Positions 43,201 through 49,465 are shown, numbered from the stretch's first letter. The stretch is 55,643 bases of DNA from Kiloniellales bacterium (GCA_030066685.1 JASJBF010000023.1:1-55643); one strand, 5' to 3'. Numbers and translations are program-made. The notes: a model not told the origin generated them from the letters alone.

Positions 43201-43471
43201 CCAATCCAATGCGAGCGACGAAAGGCGGAATTGTGAACAAGACATCTGCGAGCTACAAACCCGCGTACTCGTTGGCCGAAAGCTTTCGGCCGCGGCAAAG
43301 CTCATCAGTCAAGCAGAGAATCCGGCTGCATTCGGAACCCAAAAGCTGTTCATGCTGGCCGTCGAGATCAGAGAGCTGAATCGTGACATAATGCTCCACA
43401 ATGATGTTCGCTGTCCTGAGCCAAGGTATTACGTGCAGCCACTGACGATACCACCGGAATTCGGTATGTGA
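34292..43471 (+). CDS. Giant secreted PKD/FG-GAP/RHS-repeat protein with variable C-terminus
   Basis: 3,059 residues from ATG 34292 with AAAGGAGG upstream. Signal peptide (ASVFGAACLLLVPGWGA; a cleavage site near AASA-Q). Eight PKD-like repeats of ~95 residues (start about 56, 143, 241, 340, 434, 745, 840, 933), each with a PVADAGxDQ start and a DGSGSSDPDGD turn. Repeat 5 is interrupted by a ~215-residue domain. A cadherin/He_PIG-like repeat is near 1028, a carboxypeptidase-regulatory-like repeat near 1127, and a ZU5-like segment at 1233-1360. Then come an RHS/YD shell from ~1396 with seven FG-GAP/VCBS units inserted at ~1584-1907 (DFNGDGxxD), YD repeats to ~2826, and the RHS core GLYFYRARYYDPTSGRF with DPSGRL at ~2889. 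The last 165 residues are unique and contain a hydrophobic helix. Known RHS proteins export C-terminal toxins. No PAAR/VgrG part is present. Toxicity is inference. Confidence 0.92.
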   Translation: MRRIKLKIASVSAASVFGAACLLLVPGWGAKLTGLFPEVDTQLIRAASAQSTTVPVAKAGRDLKAAPGNVVVLDGSASNDADGDQLAYSWTLTSVPTGSLAALSDASAIRPSFEVDLAGDYVAQLVVNDGTQDSPADTVVVSTDNLAPVADTGTAQTVALGATATLDATASSDADGDRLTYTWSLTQIPAGSAAVLSDPAALRPSFTVDLGGDYVASLTVDDGVATSAAAEVVVSTTDSLPVADAGPEQPATVGQSLRMRLDRSFDVDGDLITRFNWALIAKPSASTAALTPAEGDGGLSAGTLPALTLDQAGTYVVQLGVETEGGGSQLDTAVITTGNAKPVADAGADQTVLPGDFVVLNGAGATDRDGDALSYSWALLSAPAGSTAVLNAPGEVTPGFTADLAGTYVAQLIVSDGTLQSAPDTVVITTDDARPFAAAGPDQRASVGTTLQLDGSGSGDADGDALTYDWSLIGLPSDGGGGGFAVLNPQTGTGSIPGYALGAEDDRVLIVGVVTNTTATSAIDVRFDGTPMQEVVNTTSFSIRTALFQLVEADLGAGARSGDITVTVNGSTPIVTEITAFYLTGIDQTRLARSTISSAPLFGSATSATTTLTPLSDQTVVISILGLGSSQIWTPGAGETEINLRAGFNGAIGASFEEAPLAEPVSMSWSGPSAPTPTIILATYGLLFGGGGGGLSLAELDDPSLPNPSFLPDLDGSYLAQLIVNDGSLDSAPDLVLASTENGRPLAKAGNDQTVGGGDLVTLDGSGSSDPDGDAVTFSWALLQVPEGSAAALSDPGVARPTFTADLVGSYVAQLIVAEAAGEQLESDPVTVLVTVANTAPVADAGPDRVVRTNILVQLDGSGSSDPDGDALSFSWTLVTKPLNSTAELVGADTIDPQLAPDLAGDYVIELVVSDGLAASAPDSVTITATDQAPIADAGPDQSVQPGALVNLDGSGSFDPDGQAISLSWRFTTLPGGSTATLAGADTATPSFTADVAGIYVAELTVSDGAFDSLDTVAVRAVVASTNNPPVLDPIGNQTVALGSTLSLSLTASDPDGDDLAFTASPLPLPAGASLNSATGAFTFAPDETQVGDLQITFIVTDGVLSDSEAITITVQAAPPGGQTALAGRLLDTNDFVNSIETPVVGATVSILGSGVTATSDANGNFTLTGISGGSQVFDIDVSTANLAPDGSPYAGFREALQLIPNVTNVVERPFFLPRVETASLTTVDPAVTTVVENTRLGIRLEIPPGSAKNTDGTDFTGQVSISEVPLALAPAALPEELEPGLLITIQPVGVIFDPPAPITFPNIDQGSPGELFDVWSLDPEIGQFVIVGVNEVSGDSATLDPVVGGIRRADWHLSIPPALAGDSSGNNGKNEDPDNCPDCNSGSTTSPADGNLSISHDLVSYRSLSQARDLRLIYNSKLADPRPILFTDATISKFAAFPSLLSTRLRVAGQSQDVEVFTTTAGLSSVQDETVRQAVQFDASQVATGVYPYQLFVTSNYTRSRLSSRITGDLLINNQKNSAFGAGWTLEGLSRIHADGARLVLTEGNGAILRFFPTGELDFSNRKDFGEDPNSDFITSPFVGDIDGDGKVDVLVEKLVENVIEVYINDGRGRFAFRQALPGNQVTGEMAVGDFNGDGIKDIAAATFQNELYYFKGLGSGFFADGILAVTSSATIPYVTSADFDLDGIDDILWDMNVIKGSVTETFSIDTALIGFRGRGAAIADFNKDGLPDIARALHDSDRLVVALNVEGQSNFSQTTINDVGAVTSSQSPSTIRLIAAGDVNGDSNIDIVLRNGFPEQTVSILLGDGLGGFAPRSILNTTGSGNVVDVADLDGDRSNDIFVGGPTSVVHLGNSLGDFSAGIGITALAGGQPRVLGDVDDDGLVDLFTTRASAADPDSAFSIHLNGAAATPLEFAAPAGDFSALVRNPDSSFTRRLRNGTEINYDPEGLQSSIVDPNGNTTLYTHDGDGRLLSITDPVGLATSFTYAAGLLSSITDPANRVTSFTQDSAGNLIRITDPDGSSRRFDYDERNLLTSQISKRGFASDYGYNFAGQNTSSSLPDGAVVAVSPANTLGLVDPSLGQGTETNPAPNVRPETAVGTFSDALGNPVEFSVNVFGSTTETSDALGRTTQVERDQNNNAVVITTRNGRVDEFQYDDRGNVILERNAVGTSLQRERRFEHEDQFNRLVRRVDFAGNEERFEYDASGNIKKTIDQKGGERTFEYDSKGLLLSTTDERGKVLTLTYDSLGNLESVVDPEGSTTVFEKDPAGNVVRIVEGAGSIAERDATASYDSMNRVLSATNGEGATTAFEYDAAGNLVERISATGEVLRRAYDELERVIEIDDPIEGATEFVYDFNGNLIESVDARGGLTTFEYDVVGQLFKSVDAIGGIEELDYDPNGNLTKITNSLLQETIFSYDLFDRLESEVDHLGNQLSFEYDPRDNLTRTTEPSGDSFVIDYDELSRITRVTAPDDVIDLSYDARGNVLTLSDNDSALIFTYDGVGRVLTEATAAGGVQPLVTLTNTYDEVGNRVALSDTEGGATQFAFDAAGRLTRLITALSQAIDLTYDPAGRLEEVAYPNTTVSAFGYDTRGRLTQLDYKRGSTPFATFTYAYDAISNITSIDEGTQFRAFQYDALQRLTAGGSDGLTESYSYDLLGNRTTSHLSISHTHDGINRLLEDEDFTYTYDTDGNLESKTRKTSGAVTTTYTYNARNQLVRVDLPGGGVAEYKYDAIGRRITKTVDGLTTSFIYDGENILLEFDDAGVLSARYDYGPGRDRPLVQTRGTQSFFFHADHRGSVRRITDGSGFVVNSYSYDSYGNVESAIEGVANSFTFTGRERDVETGLYFYRARYYDPTSGRFLSKDPLGLATGDANFFRYVGNNPINRVDPSGRLPFALPFAPQAAAAFVAAAKVFVEVAVTAGVAVLAVVQGERLVEQATTSNNGDGNEGGKILPFPPPSRAKPTTGAGTQSNASDERRNCEQDICELQTRVLVGRKLSAAAKLISQAENPAAFGTQKLFMLAVEIRELNRDIMLHNDVRCPEPRYYVQPLTIPPEFGM

Positions 43472-43474
43472 GGC

Positions 43475-44173
43475 ATGACGCTCTTGAGTCTTGACATCGA
43501 GTTGCTTGAGAATATGGGCAATGCCGCAGATCCTTGGGCGGAAGCTGCGCTGGGGTTTCTACATGAGATTGGAGGAGGGACCGCAAAGGACCTCCGACTT
43601 GCAGGAGAGTGGTATGGACGGTCTGCTGGACGCGGCTGCGATTTCGCGAACTACTGCCTGTTGGAAATGCAGCTCGAGCGCAGGGAACAAGCAGCTAGAG
43701 AGGCCGTTATGCGATCGGCAGAAAGTGGGTATCCTTTGGCTCAAACGGCTCTGGCAACGATTTACCTTCTGGGTCGTGGCGGGCCACGGAACCTGCGCGC
43801 GGCCTACAAATGGGTCAAAGCATCAGCGGACCAAGGCTATGTCCCTTCCCTTCGGCTGATTGCGTTGATGCTTCTGGATGGAGAAGGGACGACCGCCGAT
43901 CTTAATCTCGCCAAGGAATACCTGAGGCAGGCAGCTGAGCTTGGTAGTGCGGATGCAAGCCATACCTTGGCTGGGATCCTGATCTACCAGGACAAAGATA
44001 AGAATCCGAAGGAAGCGCTCAGGCTGTTGAAGTTTGCTGCTTCGAATGGTGTATTTTATTCACTGTTGGAGTTGGCAACGGCATACAATAAGGGAAGCCA
44101 TGGACTCTCCCGTGATTCCGATCTTAGTATTTTTCTCCTTTCGCTCTGTGATGGTGAAGAGGAATTGCGTTGA
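43475..44173 (+). CDS. Sel1-repeat protein A, candidate immunity or adaptor of the Rhs protein
   Basis: 232 residues; ATG 43475 begins 3 bp after the Rhs stop, so it is very probably translated from the same message. The protein is made of Sel1-like (TPR-related) helical repeats: AEAALGFLHEIGGGTAKDLRLAGEWYG, PLAQTALATIYLLGRGG, RAAYKWVKASADQGY, LIALMLLDGEGTTADLNLAKEYL and ASHTLAGILIYQDKD. No signal peptide, thus cytoplasmic. In polymorphic toxin loci the gene directly behind the toxin usually encodes the immunity protein, so this is the first candidate. Sel1 repeats are also used as protein-binding scaffolds. Moderately AT-richer than the core genome. Confidence 0.85.
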   Translation: MTLLSLDIELLENMGNAADPWAEAALGFLHEIGGGTAKDLRLAGEWYGRSAGRGCDFANYCLLEMQLERREQAAREAVMRSAESGYPLAQTALATIYLLGRGGPRNLRAAYKWVKASADQGYVPSLRLIALMLLDGEGTTADLNLAKEYLRQAAELGSADASHTLAGILIYQDKDKNPKEALRLLKFAASNGVFYSLLELATAYNKGSHGLSRDSDLSIFLLSLCDGEEELR

Positions 44174-44284
44174 GGGCGAGATTTGAGGCCTCGTCAAGTC
44201 AGCTGATCGACTCATCCCAACGAGTGTTTCGGGTTAAATCGGAGCAGTTGGCAGACTGACCCCGACAAAGAGCTATTGTAGAAG

Positions 44285-45004
44285 ATGGAAGGCATGGATA
44301 TCGACAGCTTGCTCCACGTCGCGGATTGGGGAGATCCCTATGCGCAGGTGCTCGCCGGCTACCTTGCTGAAAATGGCTTTGGAATGCAAAAAGGTCCAAA
44401 GCTTGCCGAGGGCTGGTACCGGAGGGCCGCCGAGCAGGGGTTCGCTCAAGGGCAATTCGCCCTTGCCTGCCTTCTGGAGGAAAGCGATCCTGATCAAGGC
44501 GTGTACTGGCTGACCGAAGCCGCAAACGCCGAGTATCCCGCGGCAGAGCAAGCGCTTGCCAGACGCTACTGGCAGGGGCGGCCGCCAACCGTGCCCGAGC
44601 CTGGGCTCGCTTTCAAGTGGATGAAATCGGCGGCCGACCGCCTCTTCGTTCCCGCCCTGCTGGACCTTTCTAAAATGTACGACCTCGGGGTCGGGACCAC
44701 TGCCGACAGGGAGCAAGCAGATCTCTGCCTCTTGAAGGCGGCGAAGGCTGGCAGCCCCGTCGCGGCCTCGAAGCTCGGGAAACGCCTGCTCGAACGCGGT
44801 GGTGAGGAGAATGTCGAAGGAGGCCTCCATTGGGTAAAGTGGGCCGCCTCCAACCGCGATCCCGCAGCCTTCGAGTGTCTTGCCGACATTTACCAGCATG
44901 GCAGGTTCGGTATGCGCAAAGATCCCCATATCGCGGAAGTCTTTGCCGGACTCGCCAAAAACCTGCCGAACCTGCACCGTTTGAACCAGCGCGCCGAAGA
45001 CTAA
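44285..45004 (+). CDS. Sel1-repeat protein B, paralogue of protein A
   Basis: 239 residues from ATG 44285; ATG 44294, with GAAGG before it, is an alternative. Sel1 repeats: PYAQVLAGYLAENGFGMQKGP, AEGWYRRAAEQGFAQGQFAL, AFKWMKSAADRLFVPALLDL, YDLGVGTTADREQADL and AECLADIYQHGRFGMRKDP-type ends. Its repeat order and the KWMKSAAD...GVGTTAD stretch align with KWVKASAD...GEGTTAD of protein A, so the two arose by duplication. The 111-bp gap and separate start allow independent expression. It is higher in GC than A. It may protect against a different or former Rhs tail. Confidence 0.82.
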   Translation: MEGMDIDSLLHVADWGDPYAQVLAGYLAENGFGMQKGPKLAEGWYRRAAEQGFAQGQFALACLLEESDPDQGVYWLTEAANAEYPAAEQALARRYWQGRPPTVPEPGLAFKWMKSAADRLFVPALLDLSKMYDLGVGTTADREQADLCLLKAAKAGSPVAASKLGKRLLERGGEENVEGGLHWVKWAASNRDPAAFECLADIYQHGRFGMRKDPHIAEVFAGLAKNLPNLHRLNQRAED

Positions 45005-45341
45005 GCAATAGTGTCCAGGGTCTTTCGCATATGCGATGCCTGTGAGACGACCACCAAAGACGTAATCAATAGGTTGGGGCTTTAATTGCCGCTGAAAGCG
45101 AAGCCAATTCAGAGTACTAAGCGGTTCTTTCGGGCCTTCGAATTGCCATAGCAACAGGGAATTAGTTCCCTGTGAACAAAGCGCAGTGGATTGATACGGC
45201 TGGAGTTTCTGGCATTTCGAAGTAGTCGGTTTTGCAGGATTTTGGGTGTTTGCCCTCTGGAACCTTGCGATTTTTCCCGCGGTTTGGGGATTCCTTGGCG
45301 GGCCGATCCGTGATTCCCTGTTCGCATCGAGGAGGGCATCG
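45005..45341. other. Gap before the IS5-type transposase, with a hairpin
   Basis: About 340 bp, no gene. ACAGGGAATTAGTTCCCTGT (45154-45173) is a hairpin with 8-bp arms; part of its arm (ACAGGGAAT) recurs in inverse at 45314-45322. The left end of the insertion sequence must lie here, but I cannot fix its terminal repeat. Confidence 0.5.
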
Positions 45342-46708
45342 ATGCGACCCAATCAGCCTGAGACACAGGAGACCGGCGATCTGTTCCGGGCCCGGCTCGA
45401 GCAGATCATCGACATGGGCCACGAGCTGGTGCGGCTGGCCGGCACGATCGACTGGGACTGGATTGACGAGCAGGTCGCCGGGCGCTTCAGCGACACCGGG
45501 CGGCCGGGGACCGAGACCCGCTTCATGGTCGGCCTGCTGCTGCTCAAGCACATCTACCACCTGTCCGACGAGGCGGTGTGCGAGCGCTGGGGGGCGTAGC
45601 CCCGCGCGTATGCGCCGACCCGTATTTCCAGTACTTCACCGGCGAGGCGTTCTTCCAGCACCGCTTCCCGCACGAGCGCTCGGGGCTGAGCCACTGGCGC
45701 CGGCGCCTCGGCGACAAGCTGGAGATCCTGCTCCAGGAGAGCCTGCGGGTGGCGCACAAGACCGGCGCGCTGAAGCCCCGGCACCTCACCCGGATCAGCG
45801 TCGACACCACGGTGCAGCCGAAGAACATCACCCACCCGACCGACGCCAAGCTGATGCACAAGGCGGTGGTCATGCTCGGCCGGCTGGCCAGGCAGCACGG
45901 GGTGCGGCTGCGCCAGTCCTACGTCCGGGTCGCCAAGCGGGCCGCGATCATGGCCGGGCGCTATGCCCACGCCAAGCAGTTCAAGCGCCACCACCGCGAG
46001 CTGCGCTTCCTGCGCACCCGCCTCGGCCGGCTGATCCGCGACATCCGCCGCAAGATCCATGGCGACGAGACCTTGAAGGAGCTCTTCGCCATCCCGCTGT
46101 CACGGGCCGATCAGGTGCGCCACCAGCGGCAGCGCCAGCGCGGCTGGAAGCTCTATTCGCTGCACGCCCCGGAGGTCGAGTGCATCGGCAAGGGAAAGGC
46201 GCACCGACCCTACGAGTTCGGCGTCAAGGTCTCGATCGCCACCACCAACGCCCGCGCGCCGGGCGGTCAGTTCGTGGTCCACGCCAAGGCCCTGCCCGGC
46301 AACCCCTATGACGGCCACACCCTGGCAGATGTCCTCAAGCAGACCCAGGCACTGACCGGCGGCGAGATCGAACGGGTCTACGTCGATAAAGGCTATCGTG
46401 GCCACAATGCGCCCAAACCCTTCCGGGTCTACCGCTCCGGCCAGAAGCGTGGCCTCCACGGCGTGATCAAGAAGGAACTCCGGCGCCGCTCCTCCATCGA
46501 GGCGGTGATCGGCCACCTCAAGACCAACGGCCATCTCGGACGCAACTACCTCAAAGGCCGCCATGGCGACCAGGCCAACGCCGTCCTCACCGCCGTCGGC
46601 CACAACCTTCGCCTGGTCCTCAGATGGCTGAGGGCTTTGTTGTCCAGAATCCTGGCCCCGATCCTTCGCTTGCTCACACCAATTCCCAACCCGAACCCGG
46701 CTTCTTAA
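45342..46708 (+). mobile_element. IS5-type insertion sequence (coding part; ends not resolved)
   Basis: The only complete IS-like coding unit in the window, GC-rich and unlike the AT-richer DNA on both sides. Terminal inverted repeats and a target duplication could not be identified by eye. Confidence 0.7.
45342..46708 (+). pseudogene. IS5-family transposase split over two frames
   Basis: Frame A (45342-45599, GGAGG upstream) encodes MRPNQPETQETGDLFRARLE through GLLLLKHIYHLSDEAVCERWG and stops at TAG 45597. Frame B (open from 45578 to 46708) continues with DPYFQYFTGEAFFQHRFPHE, the DDE-catalytic RISVDTTVQPKNITHP, VYVDKGYRGHNAPKP and SSIEAVIGHLKTNGHL. Relatives read ERWVENPYFQ across the join (from memory), so about 20 extra bases, including the palindrome GGGGCGTAGCCCC, seem to have broken the gene. 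A run of six G at 45589-45594 inside the overlap would also permit a -1 ribosomal frameshift giving CERWGGVAPRVCADPYFQ. I favour disruption. Confidence 0.7.
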
Positions 46709-46720
46709 CGGTCAACGAGT

Positions 46721-46978
46721 TCAGATTTCTTCGCGAAGGCTATCAAGCTGCTCCCGCGCTACCCTGAACAGGGTGCTCATGGCTCTTCGCTCCTCAATGG
46801 CCGCAGCGCTCCAGTATCCGTGCTTCCAGGCGTTTCGGTTGCCCTTGGGCGCCCCGGGCGATTTTCCGCCGTGCATCCGGCATCTACCGTTTGACATCGC
46901 TGGTGAGCGGCACGGACGCTTCTTCCTCGTCCGGACACCGCAGCGTGGGCTCTGGTGCATGGGCAAGAGGCTTTGCAT
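46721..46978 (-). CDS. Small HGGKSPGAP-motif protein of mobile elements
   Basis: 85 residues; AGAGGAAC upstream of ATG 46978, with ATG 46960 as alternative. The middle carries CRSPAMSNGRCRMHGGKSPG, then APKGNRNAWKHGYWS, a short Cys/His/Gly motif found in many small proteins of alphaproteobacterial prophages and integrative elements. The spaced Cys-Cys-His could hold a metal. No function is established to my knowledge. The start overlaps the end of the 205-aa gene by 95 bp in another frame on the same strand, which suggests coupled translation. It begins the minus-strand cassette 46721-49465. Confidence 0.75.
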   Translation of the reverse strand: MQSLLPMHQSPRCGVRTRKKRPCRSPAMSNGRCRMHGGKSPGAPKGNRNAWKHGYWSAAAIEERRAMSTLFRVAREQLDSLREEI

Positions 46979-47501
46979 GGGGTTGTTCCTCTGGTTTTGA
47001 CGCTTCCCTGTCCCCCCGGGTCACCTGGCCGACGATAGCCTGACCGCCGTCATGGACGTGCACGTGCTTGACGGTCACCTTCTGCTGGCCCTTTCCGCGA
47101 TACTTTCGAAGCGCCGCCATTTGGTCGACATAGAGGCGGGCGAGGCGGGTTCCATGGCGCAAGGCCATGTCGCGGCCGACGAAGGTCTGCTCGGGAATAG
47201 CCGCGCGGCAAAAGCACTCCTGAGCAGCGGAGTGCACCGCGACCATTTGCGCCGCCAGCAGGCCCTCGACACCGTCCCGAGGTCCAATCTCTCTCAAGGC
47301 GCCAAGCCCGAATTGGACGAGCCGCCCTTTTAGGTCCACAGGGCATTCGCTGCCGTACCAGAGCGTGCCGAGGACTTGGTTGAGCAGGGCAAATGAGAAA
47401 TCGCCGCTTTCCGTCCCGGTCAGAGGCTTCAAGTGTGCGCCATCGGTGGGAACCGGCTTGCCGGGTGCCGTGGAGCCATTCCGTTTCCGCGTCGACGCCA
47501 T
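46884..47501 (-). CDS. Conserved hypothetical of mobile-element cassettes, 205 aa
   Basis: 205 residues from ATG 47501. Helical N-terminal and middle parts (SGDFSFALLNQVLGTLWYG, GLLAAQMVAVHSAAQECFCR, TRLARLYVDQMAALRKYRGK), then a strand-rich QQKVTVKHVHVHDGGQAIVG and a charged tail. The KVTVKHVHVHDGGQAIVG motif is recurrent in hypothetical proteins next to HGGKSPGAP genes in alphaproteobacteria. Role unknown; the helical part could be structural or DNA-associated. It overlaps the HGGKSPGAP gene by 95 bp. Confidence 0.72.
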   Translation of the reverse strand: MASTRKRNGSTAPGKPVPTDGAHLKPLTGTESGDFSFALLNQVLGTLWYGSECPVDLKGRLVQFGLGALREIGPRDGVEGLLAAQMVAVHSAAQECFCRAAIPEQTFVGRDMALRHGTRLARLYVDQMAALRKYRGKGQQKVTVKHVHVHDGGQAIVGQVTRGDREASKPEEQPHAKPLAHAPEPTLRCPDEEEASVPLTSDVKR

Positions 47502-47673
47502 TACTTTTTCAAATGCTCTTTATGTAGAGGCCACGGTCTCGTGAGGTCTGCATCACACAGCAGTACTCCCACCAAGATATAGAAGGTCTCCGCAATGTGC
47601 GAGCACGGATGACCTCAAATATCGCCTTGAGATTTCACTTCTACAGGGTCAAGAGCGGGCGCCGCTGGGACCG

Positions 47674-48216
47674 TCATACTCTGCAAAACGAGAGTACGGT
47701 ACTCTGAGATTTCTGGGTAGCTTTTCGTTTCCTACGCCCTGCACGCAGCGCCTTTCTCTCGGCCTTCCATTGCTGGACTTGGTCTTCCGTCCGTCGCTTC
47801 CACTGGTTCGTGGGCGGGGTGTGGTCACGGTCGGGCAGATAGGTCAGCCGAAACCTTGAGGGTTGATTGGTTCCGGCCCATCGCCCTCCACGCTGGAACC
47901 GCAGCAAGCCGAGGAATTCGGCTTCTTCGATCGCCTCGCGAATGCCGTTCGATCCGAGGCCGTAGGCCCGTAGCTGTTCATGTGTGGCCTTCAGATTGCC
48001 GTTCTCCGTTCCTGCGTGGTTCATGTGCTCGATCTCCAGGAAGTCCAGCAAGCGTGCGCAGTTGATAGATCTCGCTCTCCAGGCGGGGCTCGATAACAAT
48101 TCACGGGTATGCCAGACCCAGGGTTCTCCCTTGGGCGGGCGATTGGCTTTTCCGCGGCGCCCCGACCTTTTTCCCGAGCTTCGGCCGGTAGCATCGGGCT
48201 TCCAGTGCGCAGGCAT
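47674..48216 (-). CDS. Hypothetical with winged-helix-like region, 180 aa
   Basis: 180 residues from ATG 48216. Basic N-terminus (GRSSGKRSGRRGKANRPPKG), then PWVWHTRELLSSPAWRARSI, ARLLDFLEIEHMNHAGTENG, LKATHEQLRAYGLGSNGIRE and AIEEAEFLGLLRFQRGGRW. This succession resembles the winged-helix DNA-binding part of plasmid/phage replication or partition accessory proteins (a helix with a basic turn, then a beta wing with GGRWAG). The C-terminus is Lys/Arg-rich. It is one of the minus-strand cassette genes between 46721 and 49465; DNA binding is an inference. Confidence 0.68.
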   Translation of the reverse strand: MPAHWKPDATGRSSGKRSGRRGKANRPPKGEPWVWHTRELLSSPAWRARSINCARLLDFLEIEHMNHAGTENGNLKATHEQLRAYGLGSNGIREAIEEAEFLGLLRFQRGGRWAGTNQPSRFRLTYLPDRDHTPPTNQWKRRTEDQVQQWKAERKALRAGRRKRKATQKSQSTVLSFCRV

Positions 48217-48249
48217 TGGTTGACACCCAAAATCCCGGAGATCCGCAAT

Positions 48250-48525
48250 TCAGAGCCCAGTGCCTCTGGGCGCCGATGGATTCCATTCCGAGGTGGAGGA
48301 GAAGGCCCGCGTCTCGGCCCAGCGCGACGGATCAGAGAGGCGATAGGCCACACGCTTGGCGCCGAGCTTGTAGAACCGCGGTGCACCGCCCGGTGGCGGC
48401 TCAACGCGCCAGCGCTGAAGGGTCCGGACGGAGATCTTGAGAAATGCCGCCGCCTGCCGTTCGGTAACGAAGGGCTCTCGGCTCGGTGTTTCGACTGAAT
48501 CAGCGGCGAGGGTAGTGTCGCGCAT
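48250..48525 (-). CDS. Excisionase/AlpA-type helix-turn-helix protein
   Basis: 91 residues from ATG 48525, chosen because GGAGG lies 7 nt upstream; upstream ATG 48537 and TTG 48561 have none. The core FVTERQAAAFLKISVRTLQR, WRVEPPPGGAPRFYKLG, KRVAYRLSDPSRWAE is a MerR/HTH_17-type DNA-binding domain as in AlpA and excisionases, which control excision or transcription of integrated elements. Its presence in the minus-strand cassette supports a mobile-element origin, though no integrase is in the window. Confidence 0.85.
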   Translation of the reverse strand: MRDTTLAADSVETPSREPFVTERQAAAFLKISVRTLQRWRVEPPPGGAPRFYKLGAKRVAYRLSDPSRWAETRAFSSTSEWNPSAPRGTGL

Positions 48526-48637
48526 TTGGGCCTCCATGGTTGTCTGGACGAAAGCCGTCAACTGGAGGCATCAGACCCGAACAGGATCCTTCTGTCGGAC
48601 GGAATGGAGCGAAAAAGGGGCGGAAACCGCCTGTTCC

Positions 48638-49465
48638 TTAATTTCCGCCCTCCTTCAAGTGCCGATAGATGTTGCGGACCCGCTCCTTCAAAACGCTCTC
48701 CGAAGGTTCCTGTCCGTAGGTCCGCTGGAACCATTCAGCCATAGTGCGGTCAAGCTCGGCTTGGGTAGCTGGCAGCCCGTCCGGAAGGTTGGCAATGCGG
48801 ATGACTTCCCGATAGAAGGCATCCCAGTCGTATTTCCTGGGACGCCCAGAGCTGTGACCTTTCGGTAAGTCTTCGGCACCTTGGTTTGCGGAAGGAGCGC
48901 TTTGCTCAGGCGTGTTTTGACGCCGCTTCTTCGCGTAACCCGCGGCGGCCTCTTGGATCTCGCTCGCCTTCACCAGGATCGGCCCGTTCCGATACATTGG
49001 GGTCCCTTCCAACGCGGCTCCTATGCGGACCTTTGCGGTAGCGGTCCTGGGGCGCAGGGCTGAGGTCCAAAACTGCTCCTCGCTCCAGATCCATGCCGGA
49101 ATCGGCCATAGTCGTCCGTCCAGCACATCAGCGGACACGTCTTGTGCGAAGAGGCGTTGGCTTAACCAATCCGATGCGTCCCAAAAGCGGAAGAAGGCTG
49201 CCGATTCGCGCTCGTAGCGATCTCGCGGAATCGCGTGCAGAATGATCCCCGAATCGCTATTGACCCCAGTTGGCGGGGCTTGCCGCTCAACTCGACCCGC
49301 CCGCTCCAAGAGCAGCTGGGCGTCGTCCTCATTCGCGGGCAATGGGGGCAAAGGTCGAGCGGTAGGTTCCAGACCAAGCCAGTCCTCGGAATAGAGTACC
49401 TTTCCAGCGTCCTCTACGGCCTCAGGGAGCCACCAGTAGCCATCCGGGACAAACATCGGCGGCAT
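48638..49465 (-). CDS. Hypothetical mobile-element protein, 275 aa
   Basis: 275 residues from ATG 49465, preceded by GGGAGAG; the open frame to 49831 is not used. N-terminal DGYWWLPEAVEDAGKVLYSED, then IPRDRYERESAAFFRFWDAS, DVLDGRLWPIPAWIWSEEQFW, and a C-terminal helical part (KYDWDAFYREVIRIANLPDG, TMAEWFQRTYGQEPSESVLK) resembling the regions that precede replication or primase modules in prophage-like elements. The final GRPRKYDWDAF...VRNIYRHL stretch may bind DNA. No firm family. It is the most upstream gene of the minus-strand cassette. Confidence 0.7.
   Translation of the reverse strand: MPPMFVPDGYWWLPEAVEDAGKVLYSEDWLGLEPTARPLPPLPANEDDAQLLLERAGRVERQAPPTGVNSDSGIILHAIPRDRYERESAAFFRFWDASDWLSQRLFAQDVSADVLDGRLWPIPAWIWSEEQFWTSALRPRTATAKVRIGAALEGTPMYRNGPILVKASEIQEAAAGYAKKRRQNTPEQSAPSANQGAEDLPKGHSSGRPRKYDWDAFYREVIRIANLPDGLPATQAELDRTMAEWFQRTYGQEPSESVLKERVRNIYRHLKEGGN

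Noticed and set aside
45154-45173. Hairpin ACAGGGAATTAGTTCCCTGT as terminal inverted repeat of the IS
   Set aside because: No matching copy at the right side of the transposase; similar short palindrome at 46761-46774 is inside a gene and not alike enough.
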